A stretch of 40,999 nt of DNA from assembly GCA_019456145.1 (NCBI GenBank), contig VRUL01000042.1, positions 1-40,999 on the forward strand. The letters are read 5' to 3'. The notes under the pieces are model-generated. The model made no database searches. It was not told the DNA's origin and worked only from the letters and a program-made list of their open reading frames with translations. Every line of letters starts with the position of its first letter. The stretch's first letter is position 1. This document shows, piece by piece, positions 1-7,628 of the stretch. A program made the position numbers and the translations under genes. Origin of the DNA: Planctomycetota bacterium. GTDB lineage: Bacteria > Planctomycetota > Phycisphaerae > Sedimentisphaerales > Anaerobacaceae.

Positions 1-105
1 TTACTGAGAAATTTCGCAGATATAAAACACTTGGTTTAATATTAGATATAAAATATGAAACGCCTGGTTATGTGTGGTCAGCTTGGTATTTATGTTCTCT
101 GCCAT
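1..105 (-). CDS. possible small protein, 34 aa, unrecognised
   Basis: An ATG at 105-103 is preceded on the minus strand by AAAGGA seven bases upstream, and the frame stays open for 34 codons to a TAA at 3-1. The product begins MAENINTKLT and has a hydrophobic middle (FHILYLILNQVFYI). It overlaps the last codons of the truncated subtilase in another frame, which suggests that either this small gene or the junction that cut the subtilase is secondary. I recognise no family. The good ribosome site is the only positive evidence, so it may be chance. Confidence 0.25.
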   Translation of the reverse strand: MAENINTKLTTHNQAFHILYLILNQVFYICEISQ

Positions 106-1253
106 GTCACTGTCCTTTCTAAATAAGTTAAATTTAACTTCCTGTTTGCCGCCCTCGGGGTTAGCCCTATGCCTGGCCCGGTCCCTGAGTAACTGGCGAT
201 GACGTCGTCAACGCGATTTATCGTGCCGTTATGTGTGGCTGCCGCAACCGTGATGGCCCGAGTGGCAACGGCCGCCCAGCCGATCCCGGTTCCCGGGCAT
301 GTGTTTTGGTTCCCTGATGATACGCTCACCACCACTCCGCTGGCCACCAGGGCTTCAATCGAAGCAGTCACTGCTGTGCCGGTAGACGGTGTAGAATTAC
401 CGAAGGACATATTGGCCACACGGACCGGCGGAACAACTGTGTTCCCGTTCCATGTCAGCCAGTCTATCACCTGCTGGATGTTGCTTGAGGAGAGAGCCCC
501 GCCAGGAGTGCTGATGCGACAGTCAAAGAGGCTGGCACCAGGTGCCACTCCGCGTCTAGTGCCACCAGCGGTTCCCCGTCCCAGGGCGCAGCCGGCTACT
601 CCCGTGCCATGGAACAGCGTGTCGTCGGGATTACCGAAAGCCAGGTTATTGGTCGCGTCGATGAAGAGACCCGCCACGCCGGGGGCGCCAACGGCAGCCG
701 GCAAATGGTTGTGCGTGATTCCCGGGCCGCCAGGATCATCTACTCCGCTGTCGAGAACGGCGATGGTAATACCGGTGCCATCGAATCCCTGGTCTTCGGC
801 GGTATTCGGGCTGTAGAATCCCGTGTGAGCTTTCAATGCCTGACCCGCAGTGGTCATGTGCCACTCCGGGACGTGGTCCAGATGGATGTAACCGACCTCC
901 GGCCACATCGCTGCTATACAGCATAGCCGTTCAACAGGTATCTGTTTGACTACTACGCTGGCCACGACCGTTGAGGCGTAGCCGACATTGCCTCCATATT
1001 GTTCGACCAACAGCTTGAGATCTGCCATTCGATTATCCGGCCGACAGTCATTGAGGAAGCAGATGAACACGTCTACCGGCTTACATGGATCATCTTCCAT
1101 AAGCTCGTCGATTGCATCCTCAACCTTGTTTCCGTTTTTGTCATCCAGGGGCCTGGTGTCATACCACTCCTTGGGGCTGTGAAGGGCCTTTGCCGGTAAT
1201 GCCGCCAGCACTATCATCACAGTAGACAACACAAAAATTGCTTTTTTATTCAT
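90..1253 (-). pseudogene. secreted subtilisin-like (S8) serine protease, C-terminally truncated
   Basis: The start is fixed by GAAAGGAG upstream of ATG at 1253. Residues 1-23 are a Sec signal peptide. Residues 24-135 resemble an I9-type inhibitor propeptide region. The S8 domain follows with the catalytic Asp in VLDSG (Asp168), the catalytic His in HGTGVAG (His215) and the oxyanion Asn in SSGNQN (Asn315). Similarity ends around IASYSGTGPG (about 360), after which a low-complexity tail (RKLNLTYLERTVTWQRT) runs to the stop. The GTSxAxP motif carrying the catalytic Ser is absent from this frame, and I see no match in the other frames of the remaining 190 bases. As read, the enzyme cannot be an active protease. 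The family normally continues well past this point, so a deletion or rearrangement near 130-190 is likely; an assembly fault cannot be excluded. Confidence 0.8.
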
Positions 1254-2036
1254 CTTCTGTCTCCTTTCAACAAGTTGTTAATGAATAATTCCTGATTATT
1301 CACTGCTTCTTTTTTTTTACGCAAAAGTTCCAAGGGAAACTTTGGCTGCTTTCTCATTCCGTCGGTTTTAGGTGGTCCATTTAAGCACTGGCAATTTTCC
1401 CATTTGCATTTCCTCCATTTCCACTTTTCAAATTCTTTTCATTTTAATTACATTAAAATGCTGCCGGTGGGTCTCCTCCTCAGTGCAAAGCCGGCAGCTA
1501 TATAAAAAGTTTGATTGTTTTCGCAGCCTTCCTCCAAATACAGCTCGTCGCTCATCTAGGTTACATGGAAATCCTCCGCAAAAAGCGCACATCACGAGCA
1601 ATCCTAAAAACATCGCAGCTACTCTGTTTTCCCTGTTTTGCACAACTCTTTCGGTGTGATTTTTGGGGGAGATACTGTACTCCCCGAATCCCCTGGCGAT
1701 TTACGAGCAAACTGTTCATACCCTGGTCTTTTCCATTGAGGCTGCGATAGATACTCAAGCACAAAAACGACTATCGATTGATTATTGGGCTAAATTTATC
1801 CTATATAAAATTACAAAATTAATCCTTTAGTATAACAGAATCCTTGGAATAGTAAATAAGGGGAAAGCCTGATTTGCCTGTAGGCGAAACCCCTACAGAA
1901 ACTCAAAGTGCTTTTTCCGGCTTTTTCGCATGGTATGCTACACAACAGTTGATTCACCAACAAGAATCGTCCTTTCTAAATACCGAGTGTTCCTGAACCG
2001 GCTGCGATTTTGTTATCCGGTATCGATGCGTTTTTT
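1254..2036. other. long non-coding stretch with several palindromes
   Basis: About 780 bp with no convincing gene; the short open frames on both strands lack recognisable domains. It holds four hairpins: ATTTTAAT/ATTAAAAT at 1441-1459, GCTGCCGG/CCGGCAGC at 1460-1498 directly abutting it, GGGGAG/CTCCCC at 1666-1685, and CTGTAGG/CCTACAG at 1878-1898. A 14-base word GTCCTTTCTAAATA occurs at 1969-1982 and again at 112-125, the junction end of the truncated subtilase. None of the hairpins is followed by a clear T-tract, so they are not called terminators. Confidence 0.6.
1440..1498. repeat. two adjacent inverted repeats
   Basis: CATTTTAAT-TAC-ATTAAAATG (9-bp arms, 1440-1460) is followed immediately by GCTGCCGG...CCGGCAGC (8-bp arms, 1460-1498, 23-base loop). 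Perfect arms side by side suggest a folded RNA or a dispersed palindromic element. No riboswitch family is assigned. Confidence 0.5.
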
Positions 2037-2717
2037 TTAAGAAGAAGAGGCTAAATCTTCACCAGAGGCTTGGCGGTTAAAGACTTTGTTTTCGGTTCCG
2101 GCAATTAGTCTTTTTATATTTTCTCTGTGTCGAATAGTGACCATCAGCGGTATTGCTGTTGCCGCAATAAGTAATGGCCACAGATTAGCAAAATTCCAGG
2201 CTGGTGTTAACACTATCGCCAAAGCCAATACAAGGGGAAAAGCAATAGAAGCGCTAATCGAAGCCAGTGAAACATACCGCGATACCAAAACGACCACCGC
2301 CCAGATTACAGAAGCAATCGCCGCGCAAATTGTGTAATAAGGCCAAAGGCCGAGTGCTACGCCCAGGCTGGTTGCAACGCCTTTGCCGCCTTTGAATTTC
2401 AGGTATATGGGAAAGATATGGCCAAGGATAGCGGCACAACCAACTGAAAGCCATAAACAAAGTAAGCTCGGGCCCGGTTTGGACACTTCTATAAAGGCCC
2501 TGACGACTAACATTGGGACCAGGCCTTTAAGCACATCGAGCACGAAGCAGAAATAGGCCCATCTTCTACCCATAGCACGTGCAACATTTGTTGCGCCTAT
2601 ATTGCCAGAGCCGATACTGCGCAGGTCTTTACCGTGAGCTTTGGCAATAATGACTCCAAAAGGTATAGAGCCGAGCAAATATGCCGGTATAACAGCGAGT
2701 GCTAATTTAGCGTACAT
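2037..2717 (-). CDS. plsY: glycerol-3-phosphate acyltransferase PlsY
   Basis: Inner-membrane enzyme that transfers an acyl group from acyl-phosphate to sn-glycerol-3-phosphate, the first step of phospholipid synthesis. At 226 aa it is close to the usual PlsY length (about 200-220). The family signatures are visible: GSGNIGATNVARAMG near residues 36-50, the LKGLVPML segment near 64, and GHIFPIYLKFKGGKGVATSLG near 100-120 with the conserved KGGKG. Several hydrophobic helices span the protein. Its ATG overlaps the stop of the upstream glycosyltransferase (TAATG), so it is the last gene of the LPS operon and probably translationally coupled. Envelope lipid and LPS synthesis would thus be co-expressed. 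The C-terminal 30 residues are hydrophilic and slightly longer than usual. Confidence 0.93.
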   Translation of the reverse strand: MYAKLALAVIPAYLLGSIPFGVIIAKAHGKDLRSIGSGNIGATNVARAMGRRWAYFCFVLDVLKGLVPMLVVRAFIEVSKPGPSLLCLWLSVGCAAILGHIFPIYLKFKGGKGVATSLGVALGLWPYYTICAAIASVIWAVVVLVSRYVSLASISASIAFPLVLALAIVLTPAWNFANLWPLLIAATAIPLMVTIRHRENIKRLIAGTENKVFNRQASGEDLASSS

Positions 2718-3922
2718 TATTTTTGGTCTTTCCTTTGTAATATAGATTCGTAAAGAGATATTAGCTGCCGAGCAACACGGTTGATGGAAATCTTTTCTTT
2801 GAGGTTATCTGCAACAATCGCTTCAGATACTTTCTGGATATTGTTTGTATCTGTGAAATAGCCAATAGCTTCTGCCAGGGCCGGGACATCTTCGCTTCGT
2901 TCGATCACCTTGCCGTGCCGATTATTAACAAACTGTTCGCTGGCGCCATTAAATCTGGTGGTTATTACGGGCTTGTCAGCCGCCAATGCCTCGAGAATGT
3001 ACCGGGAACACGGGTCATAGAAGGTAGGCAGGATTGCGACATCGATTATAGACAGGGCGTTTTGAATATGCCTGATTGGCCCTAAGAAAACAATATTTCT
3101 TTCCGCCATGGAAGGATTAAGCTTTTTTGCGAGCTGACGGTACTTGTGTGTCTTACCGCCGCCGGCGACAACTAAGTAAGCCTGCCTGCCGGTTTTGCGA
3201 CACGCTGCTTCGCAGTAGACGGACATTGCTTTTAGTAGAACAGCCAATCCCTTTAATCTAAAATTGTTCGCTACGAACAGGAAAAAGACCGGCTTGTCGG
3301 CTTCCTTAAGACCGAACTGAGCCAATATTTGTGTGTGGAGTTTGCCGGCTTCAGCGGTGTTGATTCGCTTATTTATTTTTACGCCGTTAGAGATAACCAC
3401 TATCTGACCATTAGCGACGCCATAGTGTTGTTTGAACTGCTCAGCAACATACTGTGAAATCGCGGCAATTACCGGCCCGTTCGGTCCCCTGCAAAGCTTC
3501 CGCTCGGCACGCAGGAGCGTCGTTCGGCGAAGATTGGCAAAAGCTGTCATCCTTTTATAAGATTCAAGAAGCTTGTTTTGATAACTGACGGCATTACGCA
3601 AAACCGATTCAGCATAAGTACCACCACGCGGCTGATAAACATCGGCGAAGTCAAAAGGTAAAACGCTGTGAACTATGTCGTAGTTATTTTCTGACAGATG
3701 TTTTTTTAATGCCTTTGCAAAGGTCAAGTAACCAGTGCGCTTCCCGGGGCCGTCCGGGCATAGAATGCGAATACTCCTGGCATTCGTTTGGCCTTTTGCC
3801 GCAAGTATGTCCACTTCAAGGTCATGCGCCTTCAGTGCCGCTGCCAGCTCGAAAACCGAGCGTTCCGCTCCCCCCATGGCTATATTTGCACGTTCTATTA
3901 TGATTGCGATTTTCTTCTTCAT
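2717..3922 (-). CDS. GT4-family glycosyltransferase, LPS core type (WaaG-like)
   Basis: A 401-residue GT-B fold glycosyltransferase. The N-terminal Rossmann half carries NIAMGGAERSV near residues 14-24, the acceptor-side motif of WaaG/GT4 enzymes. The C-terminal half has the nucleotide-sugar EX7E region (EALAADKPVITTRFNGASE, near 320-340). It lies between the WaaP-type kinase (23 bp upstream) and plsY (1-base overlap), so a role in LPS core or surface-glycan assembly at the cytoplasmic face of the inner membrane is likely. Donor and acceptor sugars cannot be told from sequence. The ribosome site is weak, consistent with translation within an operon. Confidence 0.85.
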   Translation of the reverse strand: MKKKIAIIIERANIAMGGAERSVFELAAALKAHDLEVDILAAKGQTNARSIRILCPDGPGKRTGYLTFAKALKKHLSENNYDIVHSVLPFDFADVYQPRGGTYAESVLRNAVSYQNKLLESYKRMTAFANLRRTTLLRAERKLCRGPNGPVIAAISQYVAEQFKQHYGVANGQIVVISNGVKINKRINTAEAGKLHTQILAQFGLKEADKPVFFLFVANNFRLKGLAVLLKAMSVYCEAACRKTGRQAYLVVAGGGKTHKYRQLAKKLNPSMAERNIVFLGPIRHIQNALSIIDVAILPTFYDPCSRYILEALAADKPVITTRFNGASEQFVNNRHGKVIERSEDVPALAEAIGYFTDTNNIQKVSEAIVADNLKEKISINRVARQLISLYESILQRKDQK

Positions 3923-3945
3923 TGCCTAATTATAGCTGAAATCCG

Positions 3946-4803
3946 TCAGCTTTCAAACGGGGCTTCCCTGCCGTATTTTATATCGTGCCTTGCCATCCGC
4001 CTTGTTTTATTTATTACTCGGTGAATAAATGTTTTGTCTTTCCTTGTCAGCTTGTTTTCCAGGCCGGTATAGCTGATGTAAAAGCGCAGTCGATCGGTTC
4101 TCGAAAAATACTTTCCCGGAGCCGAATAAAACAACTGGGCGATGTCTTTTATCCGAAATCGCCGGCGCCGGACGATTGGCTTAAAGGCCCGCGCCAGGTC
4201 TATCAAATAAAAATCGCCGCTGTTACTATAGAATACGTGTGAAAGGTAAAGGTCTCGATGACGGTAATCTGTCTCGTGAAATATTCTTATGAAAGCAGCT
4301 AATTGAGCGATAAAGCTTCTTCGCAGTTTCAATTTTTCAACTGTAGCCGGGCCGTTGAAAAAGTCGGGTAATTTTCGTTCTAAGGATTCTGCATTTGGAA
4401 TTTTTTCGGTGATTATGAAACTTCTTTTCTCAAAGAAAGCGCCCCATTGCTCACCGTAGAAAAGAGTTTTCGGGGTATTTATACCGGCTGCTGCCAGTTC
4501 ATTTGCCGATTTAAAACTAAAGACGCCACAACTCACCCGGCCGTGGGCACAGAGCCAGCTTCTAAGCTGGTTCAGGACCGGAGGCCTATCGTAGCGTTTC
4601 AAAAAGACTGTAACTGCCGGCGATTTTATTTCAAACTCAAGGCGCGTACGGAACTTCGCAAGATTGTTTTTGGCCAGGTTCCTGCCTGCATTAAAAGAAA
4701 AAACGGCATCTATTGAAGTTAAGCCTAACTCACTAAAAGCCGCTCTATAGTCAGGATCGATGAAGGACGATTTTGAAATTTCTATGAATTTTTGTTTGCG
4801 CAT
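3946..4803 (-). CDS. lipopolysaccharide core kinase, Kdo/WaaP (InaA) family
   Basis: A 285-residue eukaryotic-like kinase fold of the Kdo/WaaP family, which phosphorylates LPS core sugars. The catalytic loop is HRDLYLSHVF (near residues 192-201), matching the HRDxYxxH form of this family, and the metal-binding Asp sits in LIDLARA (near 209). A Lys in FLKRYDRPP (near 69) fits the ATP-binding Lys. Its start lies inside the 3' end of the upstream GT9 gene (22-base overlap), indicating coupling. Phosphorylated heptose is the classic substrate, which fits the ADP-heptose genes upstream. No signal peptide is present; it would act in the cytoplasm. Confidence 0.87.
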   Translation of the reverse strand: MRKQKFIEISKSSFIDPDYRAAFSELGLTSIDAVFSFNAGRNLAKNNLAKFRTRLEFEIKSPAVTVFLKRYDRPPVLNQLRSWLCAHGRVSCGVFSFKSANELAAAGINTPKTLFYGEQWGAFFEKRSFIITEKIPNAESLERKLPDFFNGPATVEKLKLRRSFIAQLAAFIRIFHETDYRHRDLYLSHVFYSNSGDFYLIDLARAFKPIVRRRRFRIKDIAQLFYSAPGKYFSRTDRLRFYISYTGLENKLTRKDKTFIHRVINKTRRMARHDIKYGREAPFES

Positions 4804-5903
4804 TTTTGACGCTGTTTCCAGTGACTGTTTTCGAGTAATTTTTCAGCGGCGTCACAAACCATCTCAACCGTGATTGCCTGCATACATAAATGTTCTGATT
4901 TTTCGCATATTGGTTTGTCGCATGGAGCGCAAGTTGCATCACCAATTATTCGAATCTCGCTTTCATAGCCGAAGTCTGTCCAGGCAGGATTATTCGGTCC
5001 AAGCAGGCTGATAATCTTACGCTCCAAAGCTATGGCTATGTGGCGCGGCCCTGTATCGTTTGATATGACCAGGTCCGCTCTTGAAAAAAGCGCTTTTAAT
5101 TCACCGAGACTTAAAGGATTGGCCGCCAGGTTGATAAGCTTGTGCTTGAGATTGCCTTGCAATGACACTTTGCTCGAATCGCAAATCTCTTTTGCAATCT
5201 GCTCCTCAACAGGGGCCGGTGCAACCGATATGACCACCGTTGCGTTATAGTTTGTAATAAGCCAGTCCGTTGTTTGGGCGAATCTTTCACTGAGCCAGCG
5301 CTTACTTGGCCCGGCAGCAGCGCCCGGGACGATAACGATGACAGGCCCTTGGGATTTGGCAACTTCCGGTAATTTTGTTTTTACGTTCTCCTGGTCTTGC
5401 TGGTCGATAAATAGTTCGAGTTTTTTATTAGCGGTATCTGCACCGAGCCGGGAAGCAATTGCAAGGTAGTAGTCAATCATAGAAATGGGCTTGAATTTGC
5501 CATCAGGTAGTTTGGGCGGATAAAGTTTGTTAGTGAGCAGAAGCCCTCGTCCGTCGCGAGAATAGCCAATTCGCGATGGCACTCTTGCTAAGAAAACCGC
5601 CAGGCCCGAAGAAAAAGAATTCTTGAAAAGAATTGCATGTGTGAATTTGTGAGCTTTGAATATCTTTGCAATTGCAAACGGATTGCCGTTTCGTTGCTCC
5701 AGCCAAGCGTCGTTAAAGCCCCCTGGTGATAAAATCCCGCGTACTACAGGATTAGCAAAAAATGTGATTTTGGAGGATTTGAAATGTTGACGTATGGCAC
5801 GCAGGGCCGGTGTGCAAAGAACAGCATCACCAACAGGAGAAGGAAGCCAGACTAAAATCTCGTTTTCCGTCTCTTGCATCTTGCATCTCTTATCTTGCTT
5901 CAC
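4782..5903 (-). CDS. GT9 heptosyltransferase (WaaF/WaaC-like)
   Basis: A 373-residue GT9 family enzyme that transfers heptose from ADP-heptose to the LPS inner core. Diagnostic stretches are VWLPSPVGDAVLCTPALRAI near residues 18-38, GAAAGPSKRWLSERFA near 195-210, and the donor-site SNDTGPRHIAIAL near 282-294. A Cys-rich C-terminal stretch (CAPCDKPIC...C) is common in heptosyltransferase II-type proteins. The open frame begins at a GTG (5903); an ATG eight codons in (5879) is an equally good start and leaves the domain intact. It follows the ADP-heptose synthesis genes, which supports ADP-heptose as donor. Whether it is the first or second heptosyltransferase is uncertain. Confidence 0.88.
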   Translation of the reverse strand: MKQDKRCKMQETENEILVWLPSPVGDAVLCTPALRAIRQHFKSSKITFFANPVVRGILSPGGFNDAWLEQRNGNPFAIAKIFKAHKFTHAILFKNSFSSGLAVFLARVPSRIGYSRDGRGLLLTNKLYPPKLPDGKFKPISMIDYYLAIASRLGADTANKKLELFIDQQDQENVKTKLPEVAKSQGPVIVIVPGAAAGPSKRWLSERFAQTTDWLITNYNATVVISVAPAPVEEQIAKEICDSSKVSLQGNLKHKLINLAANPLSLGELKALFSRADLVISNDTGPRHIAIALERKIISLLGPNNPAWTDFGYESEIRIIGDATCAPCDKPICEKSEHLCMQAITVEMVCDAAEKLLENSHWKQRQKCANKNS

Positions 5904-5930
5904 GAGATATGTTTCATGCCTCAGGCGCCA

Positions 5931-7031
5931 CTATTTTCGCCCCTGCATGATGTAAAGGGTTAGCGACATCATCTGCAGGACCATAGCGAACCCGAGTCCA
6001 ATTAAAATCGTGTCCGTGCCGGTTTGTCTCATTAGCAGTACTATGGTTATCAGCAGGCAAAACGGCACAATAATTTGCAAAATCCCGGCAATCAGTCTCA
6101 TGAAGGAAAATTCACCGAACATATCGGCCCGTTGCATACCTTTTAGTTGCACCAGAATGTTGTTGAGCAACTGCTCGTTACCCATAGGTGGGTTGTCTTG
6201 CTCTGCATGGTCTGCTTGAGTGTGATTTGGTTGTTGAGTAGTTTCCGGTGCTGACTTGGTTTTGGGTTTTTGGGCCGGCTTGGTTTTGGGCTTTTTGGCC
6301 GGCTTAGTTTTGGGCTTTTTAGCCGACTTGGTTTTGAGTTTTTTGGCTGGTTTGGTTTCGGGTTCCGGGGCTGGCTTAGGCTCTGGGGCAGGCTCAGGCT
6401 CTGGGACCGGTTCAGGTTCGGGCTCCGGGGTCGACTGAGTCTGGATTCTTACCTCATTAGAAGAGCGGTGATATTGTTTAATGATATTTACTGCTTCTTT
6501 CATATTTACACTCGTATAGTCAGGCTTCGCCTCATCTGGTCTGCCGTAGGTGGTTTTGTACCGTGACAAGCGGGTTACTAATATAGTTTTGCAGCCGGCC
6601 TGTAAACCGGCCTCAATGTCACGGCTACTATCGCCGATGTTCCAGGATTGACTAAGATCGATATCCATTTCGTCGGCCGCGGCCAGCAGCATTCCCGGAT
6701 TCGGCTTTCTCCAGTCACTTTCTTTACGGTATTTTGGAATAACTCCGTCGGGATGGTAGGGACAGTAATAAATCTCGTCTAAATAAGCTCCCCTTTCTGT
6801 CAGCAGCTGCCTTAGACGGTTATGAATTTCAACAAGATCTTTTTCATTAACAATTCCACGCGCAACTGCCGATTGATTGGTGACAACAATCAGCTTATAT
6901 CCCATAGCTCGAAGCTCAATAAGTGCCTCAGCAGCACCTTCCAGTAATTTTACCTGGTCGGGATGATTGATATACCCGGGGTCTTCGATTAAGGTCCCGT
7001 CACGGTCTAAAAATATCGCTTTGTTGGACAT
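5931..7031 (-). CDS. gmhB: heptose-bisphosphate phosphatase GmhB fused to a membrane-anchor domain
   Basis: Residues 1-185 are a HAD-IIIA phosphatase of the GmhB family, which removes the 7-phosphate from D-glycero-D-manno-heptose 1,7-bisphosphate: nucleophile motif FLDRDGTLIED (Asp8, Asp10), VVTNQSAVARG, RKPNPGML and IGDSSRDIEAG. The zinc loop keeps CPYHP but has SDW where E. coli GmhB has CDC, so the second Cys pair is missing. Residues 205-265 are a Pro/Glu/Ala then Lys/Pro/Ala/Thr linker of tandem repeats. Residues 305-366 contain two predicted membrane helices (IAGILQIIVPFCLLITIVLL and a second near 340-360). GmhB is normally a soluble protein of about 190 aa, so this is a membrane-tethered version. 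It sits 18 bp after gmhA and 27 bp before the heptosyltransferase. Confidence 0.88.
   Translation of the reverse strand: MSNKAIFLDRDGTLIEDPGYINHPDQVKLLEGAAEALIELRAMGYKLIVVTNQSAVARGIVNEKDLVEIHNRLRQLLTERGAYLDEIYYCPYHPDGVIPKYRKESDWRKPNPGMLLAAADEMDIDLSQSWNIGDSSRDIEAGLQAGCKTILVTRLSRYKTTYGRPDEAKPDYTSVNMKEAVNIIKQYHRSSNEVRIQTQSTPEPEPEPVPEPEPAPEPKPAPEPETKPAKKLKTKSAKKPKTKPAKKPKTKPAQKPKTKSAPETTQQPNHTQADHAEQDNPPMGNEQLLNNILVQLKGMQRADMFGEFSFMRLIAGILQIIVPFCLLITIVLLMRQTGTDTILIGLGFAMVLQMMSLTLYIMQGRK
6250..6433 (-). repeat. tandem repeat coding the Pro/Glu and Lys/Pro linker of GmhB
   Basis: The linker DNA consists of about four 24-bp units (each coding roughly KPKTKPAK) next to shorter PEPEPxPEP units. Such in-frame tandem DNA can change copy number by slippage, altering linker length between strains without affecting the phosphatase or anchor. 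Confidence 0.8.
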
Positions 7032-7049
7032 ATTTATTTCTTTAATTAA

Positions 7050-7628
7050 CTATTGGCAAAAACTCTGTTCTACAAGCTTACAAATTATATGAAAACCGAG
7101 CTGGTGGATCTCCTGACTGCGCGCCGTTGAACCGTCAGCACAAAAACAAATATCAGCGATTTGCTCCAGCTTACTATTTTTCTTACCGGTAAAAGCCAGT
7201 ACGCAAGCTCCCTTTTCTTTAGCTAATTGAACGGCCTCGACAACGTTCGCCGAGGACCCACTGGTTGAAATGGCCCAGAAAATATCACCTTCTCTAACAA
7301 GCGCTTCGACCTGCTTGGCAAACACATTTTCATAGCCGAAGTCATTAGCAATCGATGTTATTATGGATGTATCAGTTGTCAGGGCCAAGGCCGGCAGAGC
7401 CCTGCGCTTTTGCTCGAATCTGCCGATGAGTTCACTGGCTATGTGTTGAGCATCTGCGGCAGAGCCTCCGTTGCCACACAGATATACTCGACCATCTTGA
7501 TTTAATGACTTTATTATTGCCTCTGCGGCGGCAGCAAGTATTTCGATTCCGTTTTCACGCAGTTCGGCAATCATCTTCTGGTGCGTTTCTATCACCTCTA
7601 TAATCTGTTTTCTTATACTTTCGTTCAT
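7050..7628 (-). CDS. gmhA: phosphoheptose isomerase GmhA
   Basis: A 192-residue SIS-domain isomerase that converts sedoheptulose 7-phosphate to D-glycero-D-manno-heptose 7-phosphate, the first ADP-heptose step. Length is normal. The signatures are clear: CGNGGSAADAQHIASELIGRF near residues 52-72, ALTTDTSIITSIANDFGYE near 82-100, STSGSSANVVEA near 120-131, and the C-terminal EIHQLGFHIICKLVE with metal/catalytic His and Glu. Its ATG overlaps the hldE stop (TGATG), so it is translationally coupled to hldE and followed closely by gmhB. Confidence 0.96.
   Translation of the reverse strand: MNESIRKQIIEVIETHQKMIAELRENGIEILAAAAEAIIKSLNQDGRVYLCGNGGSAADAQHIASELIGRFEQKRRALPALALTTDTSIITSIANDFGYENVFAKQVEALVREGDIFWAISTSGSSANVVEAVQLAKEKGACVLAFTGKKNSKLEQIADICFCADGSTARSQEIHQLGFHIICKLVEQSFCQ

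Noticed and set aside
1460..1510. possible cyclic-di-GMP (GEMM) riboswitch because of GCAAAGCC
   Set aside because: The partner GGCAAACC-type segment and the conserved second helix are missing, and no gene follows in the right place.
1372..1659. short open frames on both strands in 1372-1764
   Set aside because: They overlap each other in opposite directions, lack ribosome sites and resemble no family.
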